A model generated the notes under the pieces. The model did no database searches. It saw nothing but the letters and a program-made list of their open reading frames with translations, and had not been told where the DNA came from. The position numbers and the translations under genes are program-made. Below are positions 1 through 13,916 of a DNA stretch of 64,000 nucleotides, in pieces. This stretch comes from Prostheceraeus crozeri (taxonomy: Eukaryota > Platyhelminthes > Polycladida > Euryleptidae): the NCBI GenBank assembly GCA_907163375.1, contig CAJQUW010016191.1, positions 95,143 through 159,142 on the forward strand. Reading direction: 5' to 3'. Every line of letters begins with the position of its first letter. Within the stretch, counting starts at the first letter, position 1.

Positions 1-2189
1 TTCGATCAGGGTACCTGTTAGATTCACTGACTGTCGAAGTCGCTGCATTCAGCACTACCCCCAGACAGGTCAACCGATCAAGGTAGGGGCGGAAAAGTCA
101 AACTAATTTATTAAGGTGGCCAACTTAACTAGGGGACATCCTACTGCTATTGGCCTAGTCGGTGATGCATCTAAGCCCATGAGTTTTTCTTCCTCCGACT
201 GCATAGAAATTAACAATACCATAGAAAGTCCTAGAATGGAAATTGCATGAAAATTATGGCACACTCCGGGGGAACTTAGTTGGGGCAAAAAGCAAATTTT
301 GCGAGATGGCTTTCTTGTTTTCTGGTTGGCATTTTAAATTATCAAGTCAATTTGTGATCTGGATTGTTGCCCGTTATCTGAAGATCATGTACACAAAAGC
401 AATAATGAATTTACGAAATACTGCGGCGACAGGATGACAAAGAAGGAAATCCTTTAAAACGTTCTGTAGGCCTACGTTCATCATTTTGAAATATCGCTCC
501 TATAATCTATCAAGAGCATAATCAGACACATGTGCAACTTAATGTCGATTTACAGAGCATGCATTGCTCCAGCTTGAAATCAGAGGCCAAGAAATCTTCA
601 ATTATTCATTTTACTTTGAAGGGCTCCCCTGTTCAATATATTTGAACAATTTTCAATACCTTTGCATGCTTTCGAATATGAGCCTCCAAAATATCATCAC
701 ACTATATTACATAAGTCATTTAGTGATTAATTGAAAAGTTCCAGCGACATTTCATGTATCTGATAAATGACTGTCGCTAAAGAAGCGTTCGATGTGTTTA
801 TTCAAGAAAAGTGCTAGGTTTCTTGACCGCTTGAAGGAGAAATTATCCAATAATTAGAATTTTTATCTTTGAATTCTTCAGATGTTCTTACAACCAGTAC
901 ACCGACTACTTTCGATAATGACTCTGTCAACCAAATTTCAATTCGTATTCCAGTGTTGAAAAATTGGAAAATAGTTGTCAATAACTGGTACAAATAGACG
1001 CAGTATATTGATCCATGGAATAGTAGGCTATTTTACATAAAACAATGCCACCATCTCACTTAAAATTCTCTTCATGAAAATCCTGCAATTTGATGTCAAC
1101 AACTTTCACAACCAACTTGGCAAATAGTTTGACTATGATATAATGTTTTAGATCGAATCTGATCTACAAACCATAGATTTTTCCATGTGCCATCATTGTA
1201 TGTAGTGAAGATATCAAACTTCCATTCTAGTGTACTATTATCTACTTCTATGTCCGACTGCTTCGTTAGCGTTACTCTAACGCATTCCCGCCAAAGACAA
1301 CCACCCAGGTATGATTCCCGGGGCCGAGGGTTGTCACTTCGAATCTGCTACCAGAAGCGACGCAGCGGCAGGGCTCTGTTGCCGCTGTGGAGGTTACTCC
1401 GTACCATATATTGCATCACCGATCTTGATTGAGATTTCATCATTTTATTGCACTGAAGATGCAAATCACTCATAAGCATACATGTACTTACTCTTCAGTT
1501 AAAATATAATTTGACAAATAGAAATGTTCACTTAACTGCAGCAAGTCAATGTGATAAACTGAATCTGTCTGTAGCGACGACTAAATTGCTTATAAGTCAA
1601 GCCATGCTTCTATGAACAAATGAAACGCGAGAAACTTGGCCTAGGCATGTTGATTGAAAATGTGGTGATAAACAAAACATGTACGCACGGATCAAACTCA
1701 CCTCATTTCTTCAGTTAATGGATTAAACACCCGCTGGAAATTGCATCCCAATACATGTATCTCCGAATGTGTTATCACAACAGGAAGTCGCAACGATTCT
1801 CGCTGAATCACCTCTTTATCAAGATAAACTAAGGTGTTGAATATTTCATTTACCGACAATAAAAGCAAAACTTCCTCTGCATACTGAATTCTTCGCCCAC
1901 TTTCAAGAAATATCATCAAAGATACATTAAATTCCGACCTAGGAACTTGGAGGGGAATAGGATTAACGACTTTCACATATTTGACGATGTGTATCGTGAA
2001 GGATGAAAGAGGAAATTTGATCAACAGTCAAAATTGATAGAAACTTATAGAAATTTACAAGGTGCTAAATCAAGTATTATTGGTCTGAAATTGAGTATTT
2101 TTATTTCAAAATAAAGGATGATTTATCAATTTTTACGAAAGCCGACACTCGATATTTTCACATGCTCAATATGCCTAAGTTTCTCCTTT

Positions 2190-2262
2190 TTTCATACCAC
2201 TTAGAGTTTCGAATTTCGGGGGGGATGCATCCCCTGTATCCCCCCCCTTCGGTACGCCACTG
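2190..2262 (-). mobile_element. hAT-like terminal fragment
   Basis: Read on the minus strand, the sequence starting at 2262 is CAGTGGCGTACCGAAGG followed by a G-run and a GGGGATGCATCCCC palindrome. A CAGTGGCG start is typical of hAT transposon ends, and another hAT in this window starts with CAGTGGCGACG. I did not find the matching opposite end or an 8-bp target duplication, so this is probably one end of a decayed non-autonomous element. Confidence 0.45.
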
Positions 2263-5200
2263 CTACTGGTCAAAAATTGATTTTTGATGAGCAAGGTCAA
2301 TCTGACCACCCCTTGTGCGACTAGGGGCATAAAATACCCTTGCATCTCTAGGAAATCTTCAGTAGCACATGTATATTGATCAAGAAAGTAGTCGATGCGG
2401 AAAATGGAAGTACCATGATATAAGACATAGCAAAAAACATGCGAAATCATGTAACCGACATTACAAGCTTTTCATTACACATCAATGCAACTTTGAGGCT
2501 TCCTATTCGTTTGATGTGTTTTCAATTGAAACGATGTACTCAAATCAAGGAGTTCAAAAACATTTCTTTTTGTTTCAAATAATTTCAAGTAGCATGTCCA
2601 TCAAGTGTTTTCAGAGAGTGACATGCTCCATTGAGTGCCTTTCTTATTCCGAAACATAATGCATCTATGGGGAAAGAAAGTTTATCATGCTTTCAGTCAT
2701 TACATGGTCTGAAACAGAGTCGATCGCATACACAGTTTTCACCAACAGTTTCCGCATAAATAGTTGGCAAGTCAAATGGAAAGATGGATTAATTTTCTAT
2801 GTTTGCTTTACACCAAGACGAGCAGTCATCCGTATATGAAATTAACAATTTGTGATGGTGATTCTTAATGGTGATGATAAACATATTCAATAATTGATGG
2901 TGCACTTACAATATCTGTATATGTGCAGGTAATAGGAAATTAATCAAAGTTCTGCAATTCCTGAATTATCGAAAATCATGAACTAGCGATGAGCAATACT
3001 TTTTCACGACATGTCAAGTGTGAATAAAGTGTAAGTGCAGCATGACTATTGTTTACTCAAGCTTCAATGACTCGAATCTTCAATATGGCTATCACATCCA
3101 CATACAAAATAATTCAGCAACAGAATCCGTTTATTCTTTGTTTTGTAGAAATTCGATTGCGCATCCGAAATAGAAAAGTTTGCAAAAACACGTGCAACCA
3201 TTTTCATTACCATCAGTCTGCTTGATTTGTTGACGAATTGTAGTGCTTTTGCTCACCAAGTCGACGTCGATGCTTTCACTCAAAACAAAAGCTCTATCTT
3301 GCGATCAAATTCATCATACCCATAGAATCGAAATTGAATTGTTCAGAATTCAAACCTCTCCAGTCCCTTGTATGTTTTCCTCCTTTCTGTTTGATTTTAT
3401 ATCAGCATTTTTTTCGACATCATTTGGATAGTCATTTATTTGAAACATTTGTTGGAATTGCTGAAAATGTTCAAAGTATTTTTTTCTTGGTACAACGTTT
3501 ATCAATTATTTATTGTTTGACTCTAAGCAGAGAAACAATGTGTTTCCTATGAAAATTCAGTCATAAGAAACGAGAGAATATGATCAAAAATCGTTGGATT
3601 GGAGAGACAGTGTCCTTCGACTTTCTTCTTAAATCATTGCAACATTTCCTTGCAAAGGTTTGAGGAGGAAAGGTTGTTTTGTACTCAACTTTTGCCATCT
3701 ATAGGTGCGATTAATCGGTGTGACTGCACCCATCAATTGTGGAAAATTTCAACAATTTGAAATGCATTAGTCTATCTCGTCTAAATGCATGGGTCAATGT
3801 ACGCATGGCAAATCCAGGTTCAATAGTTTGTAGTCCAAAAACGTGAACCAACAGAAATCTCTCAGCAGAGATTATACTATACATGTCGATAATAATGCAT
3901 CAATGCGCTACGATTGGTTAAAACGTTTTACAACTTTCTGATTCTTCCGAATTATAGTCTGATTGCTTTATGATTGATCATGATAAATATTCCATTAAAT
4001 ATCGCATATGCACTACAACTGCAAAAAATCCAAATTATTGTTTGGGCCTTGATCATAATATTAGCTGTTAATAGGTTGATAGGAATTATGACATTATGAT
4101 GGTATGCCATTAGTCACAATCATTTCATCAGATTTGTGAAGCACACAAAACATGATCTAAATGTCACATATTTTATTGTGCAGAAGCCTGTCAAATTTAA
4201 AGAGATGTCCCTATAGTTATCCTTTATATCTAATTCCAAATTTTATGCTCCATGTAATTACACGCCAACTCAACTATACAGTGAATCATTCCGCTCAATG
4301 TTGGAACAGTCTCAAAACATGCTATATTTATCATGTTGCTTTATGTAACCATGTATTATCTTCTCTATGGACTTGTGAATATTTGATGCGCTTGACTTTA
4401 TCGTCGTCATTGACTTTATCAATTATAAATGAGATTATTCATGACATGTTTCCGAATGATTGGCAATAAAAACTTTACCTGGTTTTCAAGTCACTAAATA
4501 CGATACTGAATGAACGATTCCAACTTGATCATATCACCTTTTTTGACCCAATGAATCTGATATTGTACATCATTGATTTTCAGGGACATAACTTTCACTG
4601 ACAGTACACGAACGACTAGATATTTCATTGGTGTAGTGCTCACAAATGTAATGAAGAACTGCGGCTTGGTTGGGAGTTCGAAATGATCGATTTCCTAGAA
4701 TGAATGCAATAACGAAATTTGTTCAAAGAAATCGATCACTACATCAGTCTGAGCCTTGCCGTTATTCATTGCATCCACGGTATTCGCTGATGCATTGGAG
4801 CACTGGGAAGCTGTAAACAGCGCTTAAATGTGAAATCAATTATTCGAAATTTGAAGAAATTGTGCATTTCATTTACAAGTTTTTTTTGATGTTGGCATAT
4901 TTGTTTTTTGTTTTTTAAAAACTTGTACAGTAGACCTGCATCGGAATTGGAAAATGACAAAGATGTATTTCATGTGGATACAAAATATAAAGTAATAGTA
5001 AATGCTTCTATTATACCAGTAAATATGAAGTTGGAGCATAATGTAGGAAAAATCGCAGGAACTAAAACAAAAGTAATCTCAACAACTAAAATTCAAATAT
5101 GAATCAATAAAGGAAATGAAATGCGAAGAACAGGAGTGACAAGACAAATGCCAGCATAATTAAAAAAACCATTATGAAAAAAGTAAAAATATTAACATAT

Positions 5201-5441
5201 ATAAGGTACTATATCACTTTCTTTTAAGATTTAGTTTTTGACTACCTATTGTCCTTGTGATTTTTCAATGAGATTTTTATATTCAATAGTTTCGTATTCA
5301 TTATATATTTTTATAAATCTGCTTCATTTCTATGTCTCTTAATTTCAGTCTCAATATCGGCAATCACGACTGTGACGAAATATATATTTTCTGATTATAC
5401 TTGCAATGGCAACTGATACTATTGACATTTGTCGTAGGAAA

Positions 5442-5515
5442 CTGCCGTAGCTCATTTGGTGATGCTATAGGCTTAGATTACCTACCTGGGAACCGAGTCC
5501 TACCAGCAGCACGTC
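5442..5515 (+). repeat. tRNA-like (SINE head) candidate
   Basis: TAGCTCATTTGG at about 5452 resembles a Pol III A box, and GAACCGAGTCC about 45 bases later is a partial B box. The spacing suits a tRNA-derived SINE head. A good cloverleaf cannot be drawn, so this is not called a tRNA gene. It may be chance. Confidence 0.25.
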
Positions 5516-6664
5516 TTCTGCATATCAATTTAGATCAATCGTTTACTAAATTTTATTCATTTAATTTAGTTTTTTTGCCTGATTTACAGATGGATTTCAG
5601 ATTAGCTTTATTGCAACAACACTTGGTATTTTGACTTGTTGACTGTTGACTTCCTTATTCCCACATGGCGCTCTCTTAGATGTATACTCCAATGATGGGT
5701 GTCATATGACATTTATTGGGACTTTGTAATCTAATTCCACAGAGATTTTTATTAAACAGAAAAATATATTGATTTTCTTGCATTTGATAAAATCATTTTG
5801 CTTGGCTGTCCTATACTTTTAATTGATAATATCAAACAGCCGAGGCTTATTCGGACATTGTTTTCAAAGATGAGTTGAGAGTGACGCTTTTGAATATGAG
5901 CTTCATAAGCTGTTATCGACATGTTTGTAAAACCGCTCTGTGTTATCAGCTTACATGGTCGTCAATGCGGTCAAACCATTGTTCGTCAATGGTTTCAATC
6001 GTATTACTTATTATATTGCTGTAAAACCTTCAAGGATAAGTGCCGTCATCTCACCTCTTGTAGATTTTCGAGATTATTCTTAGCTTTCTAGTATAAACCC
6101 ATCATGAAAAGTAACTTACAAAAACGGACTTAAGACGTTTAAGCAGAGCTGGCATGTTTCATCATAGTTTACATGAAATTCACGGCACAACAGATTTAGT
6201 GCGTGAACATTCATTTGCTACTGTATGACGCTCTCATCTTCGTACTACAAATGGCAATACAAAATATTGACAGATCAATGAAATTTTTGAAATTTTACAT
6301 AGTTTAGCTACAACGCTTCTTAATCGCTTTTTTACGATACCACAGTGGTTGAATGCACTGAGAAGTCACTTGTGAGTACAAGAATTGTTTGATCGACTGC
6401 ATATAAAATGCGAAAGATGTTCCTTGAAAAAATAACCATTCCAATGTGATTCTTCAGTTCTAAACAACTTTAAATGTATGGTTATAAAGAAGCCCGACGA
6501 CTTGCAGATAATCAATGACTTCAAACAGTTAGGAAAATACACAAAAATGATAACTTCTAATAGGTGGCAATTACAAAAGGCACTTGAATTTCCAATTCGT
6601 TGTCTATGGCAAGCCAAATGCTTGCAAAAGTGTCAAAATTCAGACCTCATAGGAAATACTTTGA

Positions 6665-7065
6665 ATGAGTGAATGAATGACGAATTTTATTGTAAAAGGT
6701 AAAACTTGTAAAACTTCAATGCCTTTGCACAATAATAGGTTGCAAAACAAATCGCAAAACGTTAAAAAAATAACGTAGCAGTCATTCACGTGAGAATAGT
6801 CTTTAGCAGGAACTTTGAATGGCCTTAAAGTTCATTGAGAGATGACGGAAGACAGGTTGTTCCACGCTTGTGAGGCTTTTGCGGAGAAGAGCCTATTGCC
6901 GAATGTTATTAGGCGTGTTCTTGGCACAGTAAGTGAGGTCGTAGAAGTGGATCTGAGGCGAGAGTGATGTGCAAATGAGCTGACAGGAACAAGCAGCTCA
7001 CTGAGGTATTCAGGAACACTACCATGTGTGCATTTGAATGCTAGAGTGATGAGACACAGATCGAT
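6665..7065 (-). mobile_element. CR1/L2-type LINE 3' end (5'-truncated)
   Basis: On the minus strand one open frame from about 7050 reads LITLAFKCTHGSVPEYLSEL, then VPRTRLITFGNRLFSAKASQ and AWNNLSSVI. This is the conserved C-terminal tail of LINE reverse transcriptase polyproteins (general pattern: a TYKCLHG-like block, PYLS, a VPRT block, then FS..AP..WN.LP). A stop follows the WNNL block, so the copy is not intact at its end. The 3' end has AATAAA (minus strand, about 6689-6694) and then a short ATTC-type repeat near 6665-6680, the usual tail of CR1/L2-like elements. Only the last roughly 400 bases remain; catalytic domains and endonuclease are absent. The exact clade is inferred, not tested. 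Confidence 0.75.
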
Positions 7066-7404
7066 TGAGCATCTTATTCAGATATATATCTAATATCTAT
7101 AAGTCACAAGATGAATTGTCAGATAGCGCGTTATAGAGCGACGAACGGATTTACTTCCCACTAGGTCCACTTTCCAAATAGGTCATACATTTGACCTTCT
7201 ATTGAGCGAAATCCAACGATTTTTGGTAAAAAGTTTGAAAATACACTAACACCAAAAGTCAGTAAAGCGGTTTAAATTGACGAGGACCACAGCACAAATC
7301 CGCCACACGAGGGAGGGTGATCTGTGTTATTACCTAGGTCGGTGTAGGAGAACTGACCACTAGAAACAGTGAGTTTTAATTCACTATAATCCCAGTTACT
7401 TAAA

Positions 7405-10003
7405 AGCGCAAATCTGATTGCTATGCTGGATTTATAGGAAACAAGTGTTTTCAGAAATTAATTGCAATTCGTTTGATCAAGAAGTCAATTAATTTTAATT
7501 GCAAGTGGAAGCAATCAAATCATTCCAATTATTTGTCATCACCGTTTGAATAGACTAATTCTTGATTTTGAATTTTCCACTCTGCTGTTTCAATTTGACG
7601 AATTAAGGCTGATTTCCAATGAGGTCGCATAGTGTCCAGCCGCGATATCGATGGGTGCGCGCATTCTTCCAATCATCGCATCGCATTCATTGTCGCTGCA
7701 GGGTAAAGCGCGAGGGTTGTTGTAGTAGCTAATTTCTTTTGATTTCATTGTGTGATTCATTCATTGATATTCGGAGGACATCGATTTCTTTCTCATACTC
7801 GCGCACTGAGGTTGCTTTTTAGACCTAAAAATAACCATCAGTCGCTCAGCTTCATCGTTGTTGGTAGTCGCCAGGGCGATGCGATTCCTACATCAATGTG
7901 CACAGAACCAGATAACGAAGGTCGTCAAAGGAAAAAGCGATGGGTTCTCTTAAACGATCAATGGAAACCATTTTTTCTCTTGTTGGGCGACGCGAATGCA
8001 GCAGTCGTCACTGTCACGATTGAACCAATCAGAACAACGAATCGGCGGACAGTAGCGCGGCTGGACGACTATGCGACCTCAATGGAAATCGGCCTTTAGG
8101 CTGCATGGGCCTACATATTTTACAAGTCGCATAACGAACGGCTTGTTATTAATTTGGTTGGTTACTTGAGAAGACCCATTTACGTGAAATACATATAACT
8201 ATATTCCTGATTGGATGTGAACATTGATAAATTTCAGTACAGATTTAAGCTCGCACGCCATTATAATTATGGTGATTATCAATTATTGGAGCAAGTGAAT
8301 GTCTAACCTATGAAACAACACAAAATAGAATTTAGTAATCATCACAAAAGTATTATAGCATCGCGATGCCAATACCTACCTAGGTTATGCACCAAATAGT
8401 TCCTAACAAGTCTCAAGTCGCAAACATGATTTCTTCCCACGCATATCTACTTATGTAATGCTTTGAAACATCTACTTTCTAAATTCAAATCACAAATCAA
8501 TAAAAATGAAATAGCAGATTTAAGCTGCATGTGAACTGGCAAGCGCTGTGCCGATGCCTCAGTTGCAATTTTTCTGTTTTTAGCGCTTTTAGCATAAACA
8601 TACTTTCACATTTTTGTAATTTCCCTTGTAATGACTGTAATTGGTGCAAGCTGTCATCATTATATCAATAAAGAATAAATGGAATCCTGAGAGTCACTGA
8701 CGGGATTTCTTCCTGCGATTGTGAGTGGTGATGGCCATGCAAAACAGATCAGTCAGTTAAATGCCGTCCCCATTAGGCCTACTGCTCAAATCAATCAATC
8801 AATTGCAATTATTGACTGGCACCAATCAATTAATTTTTAATTGAATTATTCCATCACATCAATCAATTAATTGCATTTTTTGCGATAGCGGCAATCAAGT
8901 AATTGCGATCCAATTAAGTTTTGATGAGCCCTGATTGAAAATGAAAAAAAAATATATACTCTAACTAGAGAACCATCGAACTATCTTTTGAGAAGGATAT
9001 CATGTTGTTTCATTCATATTCAACTTTTAATCCAAGAGGAAGCTATCATTTCGCCGTTTTTACTTCTCCTTATCATAGCAGTTGCTATCAGCAAGTAATA
9101 AATTGCATCTACTCATTCTGCTTGTTTTTAAACTTGCTTTTTCATGATGATTTATGCTCGTCTATCGCAAGGCATCATGTGCGATTCGAAAACTGTGATA
9201 TAAATGATTTTTTGAAATATTGTTCACTGCTTGCGGATGAAAGTATTATATACAAACATTTTTAACAATGGCTAAGACATTCCCAAAGAAATATGTATGC
9301 ATTAATCATGAAAGCAAAATGCATTCTTTATTATGCTTCGACATGGTGCGTTGTCCTTTTCACTGTCTGAGAATTTAATAATAACGACTGTTGTATTGCA
9401 AATGATGATTTAAAAGCAGTTGTCGCAGATTAAATAACATCGCAACCACCTTAGATGTCTGAGTATTCACTCAAAGTATATTCAAATTATTTTTCATTCA
9501 ATTCTTCAATTATTGAATACAATTTGTACAAAGAGTGAGAAAAGCTCTCCTTTGCATTTCGAAGCCAAAAATGTCTAAAAAAGATAAATAGATATACATT
9601 AAATTACTTGAAGTATAAAAAATAGTAAGTGTCATAATGATATTTAAAAGAATGTCAATAAAAAGAATCAGATATCATGTCAATGTAGGTTTTATGGAGT
9701 TGTTTTGAGGTAGATTCTAGTTTTCTGACAAATATTTGCTCTTATAGTAATATTAGCTACTATTCACTTAAACTAAGTAAGTACTGATGATACTATGTAA
9801 GTACTGATGTAGGAATCAAACCTTTGAAATCATCAAATATCAAAATTCCGTTTTAGCAGCATCTAAAACACTAGAAGGAGGTCGAGTCGGGGTCAAATGA
9901 CCTTTCTTGGATTATCAATCAAATGTCCCTAAAAAATAGATTCATATTTGGCTGCACAGAAGTTCGTGACATCTTAGTTGTGTTAATTTCTTATCTGGTT
10001 TGA
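7405..10003. repeat. 2.6-kb duplicated segment, copy 1
   Basis: This stretch is almost the same as the combined flanks of the LTR element further right (13899-13916 plus 19787-22323). Identity starts at the CAAATC before GATTGCTATGCTGG and ends at TAATTTCTTATCT. Differences are mainly 1-3 base indels, more frequent in the last 700 bases. Contents: a TTAA-type MITE (7603-8098), a LINE/SINE-like tail with AATAAAGAATAAATGG near 8677, CAATTAATT-rich sequence around 8790-8930 and otherwise AT-rich DNA. Copy 1 lacks the LTR insertion and so gives the empty site. Confidence 0.9.
7603..8098. mobile_element. MITE with about 45-bp inverted ends, copy 1
   Basis: The left end GGCTGATTTCCAATGAGGTC (from 7607) is inverted at the right end, which reads GACCTCAATGGAAATCGGCC up to 8094; pairing continues inward through GCATAGT..GTCCAGCCGCG. 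The left end is preceded by TTAA (7603-7606) and the right is followed by TTTA (8095-8098). This suggests a TTAA target duplication with one change, as in piggyBac- or Kolobok-type MITEs. No transposase is present. The 115-codon frame inside is not considered a gene. Confidence 0.7.
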
Positions 10004-13000
10004 TGTTTTTGATGACACAAAATCATTTAATGGTTGCTAGACAAATTTCTTATTAACACTTAAAAGATAGAAATCAAATAACTCCTACAGTACATAAGGT
10101 GCTGTGTAAAATGAAACCTCTGATATTCCAGCAAACTCTCTCATTAGAAGTCTCAGAACCCTATCACATATAAGAGAACCCATTCTAATACACCTATCAA
10201 AATTCAAGATGCCTCTAATGCAAAATGAAGAACCCCTTTAATGCCAAAACCGTTAACAAGAACACTTATTTTTAACAGAGTAGCCGGGGTCTAGTATTCG
10301 TCTCCACAAAAGTCGCGTTAGGCTATGGTAGCGGAAATAAGATAATGGTATCCTGGATGCAATATAAATAGGGTGAATCTTGTCCAAAAAAAGATTTTCA
10401 GTTGTTGTAACATTTATGACGTTCAGTGTACAAGCAAGATATGAAATTGCATGTAGCACGAAAAATGTGCACGCAAGGTTTGCCATCATTTGTAAAGTAC
10501 ATTGTACATGTAAAATATCTATAACAAATGACACAGAGTGATCGCACTATGATCAAAATTTCACTGGGTGTGATTCATCAATATGAAACAAAAGATCACC
10601 TGTGATTGACACTATGCAACACACCTGAGTGAGCTTCAAGCAATTTAGCATTATCGATGTTTTAAACACTTTTATGTTCATCTAATTAATTACCAGTATA
10701 TTTAAGTTGAGTGAGATTTAAGTGAGACGTAAATTTAGTGATCAATCGATTTTTCTTCGACGAACCGCAATCGCTAATAATATTGTGTCTCATGATGCAA
10801 ATGTGTATACATTTTTGTCAAATTTTTACTTCACGGGAGAATATCCATATAAGCAAATGTTGAAGCTGAACTTACTATTGGACATTTTCCCATTAAAGTA
10901 AACATAAAAGATGGCATGAATAAATGCATTGCAATTCTTTTTTATTCAGCAATTTTGAGGAAGTACTATTTGGCAAAATACTATGAAATCAGTCAGGTGC
11001 TGACAGAAGCTTGTCAGGTGAGTCTCAGGTAACAGAGCTATCATTTTAATTCACTTTTCAAAAGCGGGCAACGTGGCGCTGATCAATCGCAAATTTTCAA
11101 ATTTTCTTACAATTTCGAGTTCATTGGAAAACGCCTGCATCTGGAAAAATAGAGAAGTCGAATTTAAACTCTTGAATAGCTCTAGGGCAGATTGCTGCGA
11201 CAATAAAGAGGTTATTATACAGACGGACTCTGTGATATGAATAGAACTTCCTCTGAAATAAAACAAGATCGCTTAATTCTCTAAATAAATCAATGGCGAA
11301 ATGCATAGAGGACATTCATGACTCTAAACATGCTTTCAAATTCAATGCTTCTTCGGGATACAGGAAAAGGAAAGAATAAATGACATTGTCCAAAGTAGAC
11401 ACTTTCTTGGTAATTGGAAAAATACAGTTTCTGTTATATTTCATTTAGCACAAAATGACTGGAAAACAAATGTAAATTTATGATGCTTATGTTCAACAGA
11501 AACCCAATGTGCAAAATTTCTAATTGGGAGTCGTTTCCGATTCAAAGATGCATTTTAAAAATCACTAAATAGTATTTTCTATCAAGAGAACAGTGACAAA
11601 CGATAAAGCTATGTTTTTGATGCATATCTTTCTTTGCGGCACACAGAATATGTTTTTCAGAAATTTCCTTACTTTTGCCGGCAAAAACTTTGATGCTAAC
11701 CTGTTTTGTCAAGTATATCACCGTATCAAGTTATGTCATATCACAGTAGTTGATGAGCATGATATAGACTCATTAATAGGTCAATTGACATCATGCTCAC
11801 TGCATGAGGAGATTAAAACAAGTGAGTTAGTAATCCTGCTATCTATCCACAGTTTGTGGCAGAGAGCTTTAAGAAATGACGTGCTTCAAAACCATGTTTT
11901 TTTGTTTTTATAGGATTTGCGGCCCAAATGTGTTATATCCAAATACAACATGTAAAATCCTCACTCCCAATTGAATGTGGCCATTCCAATCCAAATCCAA
12001 TGGCTACAATTCCAGACCAAATGCGAAAAATGTGACATCCACAGAATTATGCAGGTCCTCTCCTCCTCTGTTTGACTAGAAAGGAAACATTGGAACATGC
12101 AAATTCAATGAATTGGCACAATCTGCTGACTAAATACCATAGCAATCGAACAATGAGCAGCCAGTTTAACATTAAACATGCCAAATTGTGCAAGTTTCAG
12201 TGACTATTATCAACCGGATCACACAGCAAAGAGACACATACGATGTCAAGTTCTACAGAGAAGTTTATGAACGTTTTTTTTCATGCGCCTGCTATCTTTT
12301 TTTATTGATGATCGGAGGACCCAACATTATCGAGGATACTTTTGCGCAATGATCTGAATTATTCGAATCTGAAGGAATCGTGGCGATCGGAGCATTTTGA
12401 AGGAATTCACAGGAATCCACACGAATATCTTTCCTATCACTTGCAACCGTCTTATTAAAAATATCTTTTTGCCACTTAGTAAGTTCCTGCAAGTGCCATC
12501 GCTTTTGAATCAGTTTGCACTTCTAGCAAAGTGACACGCTGAAACAATCTAATCTCTGTGGGTTGTTTTTGTTTGTTTTTATTAGGGTTTTTTATTGTTA
12601 GTTATTTCTTGTTTTTTGGGTTTTTAAGTTTTTTTGTTTTGGATTGTTTGGAGTTTGTGGAACATCTCATATGTGATCTAATTGGAAGTATGGATCACAT
12701 CGATAGTAAATCAGTCAACTAATCATATTAATGTAGATCAAAACGTTCTGTAATCCTCTCTCGGGACGTTTGCAGTTAAGGGGAAACATTGCGCTAGTTC
12801 CATGTACTCGCACTCCTTGTTCGTCATGACCAAAGTTTGACAGCTACATCATTGTTCATAATTCTAATGAGAAGACAAACGTTCAGTTTGACACCGTCCA
12901 ATGCCAGGAGGCCCATAACGGGATCTCATGAGCTCAATTCAGAAGGTTGCTGTCATTACTCGCCCTTCCTCAACATTGTTTCCCGAGTGGAAAGCGAGTG

Positions 13001-13454
13001 TGTGAAACGGCATCCAGCAGAGAAGCATGGGGCCCAGTCGTAAGTGTGGAACCTGTAAGGCTGATAGAAACCCATAAAAGCAAAAACCTCCGTATACTGT
13101 AGAATGCTTAGATCCTTTCGCTCTTGATGTCCGCTAGCCCTACGACTCAGCATACAACAGTGTAGATTGATCGAGGTAGGTACCACACAAGAGACTGTTC
13201 CACAAGGGTTCATTCCACAGTGCTTCAGCACCTGAATGTGAAATACGATCTTTGGAAAGATACCGTGTTTTGGCTCTGTGATTTTGTAGAGTATTTTGGG
13301 AGGACCATCATAAAAATACATTGCAATAAGTAGAATGAAAACATACTTGAAATGCAAATCCCTATCACATTTGACTCCTCTCACAATTGATGCATTTATT
13401 CAATACCGGTACATATTTCAATCTTATCAATCAGGAAGGTTAATTACGTTTTAC
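10004..13454. other. intergenic DNA, nothing recognised
   Basis: AT-rich sequence without a supportable gene. A T-rich low-complexity run (TTTTTGTTTG-like) lies at about 12560-12655. The longest frames are a minus-strand frame of 142 codons at 12956-13384 and a plus-strand frame of 106 codons at 11593-11913. Neither has a domain I recognise. Confidence 0.5.
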
Positions 13455-13610
13455 AATTCGGGTTCGCAGGCCGGGATTCTTGGCCCGAGCTAGCCCGGGT
13501 AGCCCGCACGACCTTTTTGCCCGGCTCGACCCCGGGCTTCACTTTCGATTTTCGGGCTTAGCTCGGGCTCTAGAGCCTGGCCCGGGGTGTAAGAAATAGC
13601 CCGGATGTCT
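13455..13610. repeat. GC-rich GCCCGGG-repeat patch
   Basis: Repeated GCCCGGG, GGCCCGAG and CGGGCT words in both orientations stand out from the AT-rich surroundings. Such patches are typical of decayed inverted-repeat DNA transposon ends. No clear terminus or target duplication was found. Confidence 0.4.
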
Positions 13611-13767
13611 AAAGCTGACAGCTTTTTCTTAGCAGTGCAGTGGAATTTTAGTAAAAAATTGGTGAAAGAGCAATTTCTGATTCGCTCAGAAGTAGGGGAA
13701 ATTAATCATATATGCCTGCGTGCATTGGATGCGCCGTCAGTCGCATTGCCCTAATGACATCATAATT

Positions 13768-13898
13768 AGGAAGTTATCGTCCTGGTTAGATTTAACGGCA
13801 TTGGTTGGCAAGAAGACACATGCTTCACTGCTGGTTCAATGAGCACACATTAAAATGATGTAACCTAAAGCTATGGTCGATGCTAAGCCACTGGTCAA
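13768..13898 (+). repeat. 131-bp direct repeat, left
   Basis: Begins AGGAAGTTATCGTCCTGG and ends ACTGGTCAA. It matches 22330-22460 with about five substitutions. The pair brackets copy 2 of the 2.6-kb segment, as if the segment had been inserted with a very long target duplication. Confidence 0.9.
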
Positions 13899-13911
13899 AT
13901 CGGATTGCTAT

Positions 13912-13916
13912 GCTGG
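13912..13916 (+). repeat. target duplication GCTGG (left)
   Basis: Five bases directly before the 5' LTR, repeated at 19787-19791 directly after the 3' LTR. A single GCTGG is present at the matching empty site near 7424-7428. Confidence 0.9.

Larger units (their letters stand above)
1..6660. other. AT-rich intergenic DNA
   Basis: No supported gene was found. All open frames here are short (under about 110 codons), lack recognisable domains and have no splice-flanked neighbours. The only structured items I can point to are a GC-rich hAT-like end near 2200 and a tRNA-like patch near 5450, listed separately. A host exon too short to recognise by eye cannot be excluded. Confidence 0.6.

Noticed and set aside
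1255-1330. tRNA-like B box (GGTATGATTCCCGG) near 1308
   Set aside because: No convincing A box and no cloverleaf; the local hairpin GCGTTA/TAACGC does not fit an anticodon arm.
7752-8099. 115-codon frame
   Set aside because: Lies inside the MITE and ends in its inverted repeat; broken in the second copy.
9002-9265. 87-codon frame present in both copies of the 2.6-kb segment (also 21338-21616)
   Set aside because: Conserved only because the segments are recent duplicates; no domain, no splice or promoter context.
12956-13384. 142-codon minus-strand frame
   Set aside because: No recognisable domain, start context or homology by eye; kept as unassigned.
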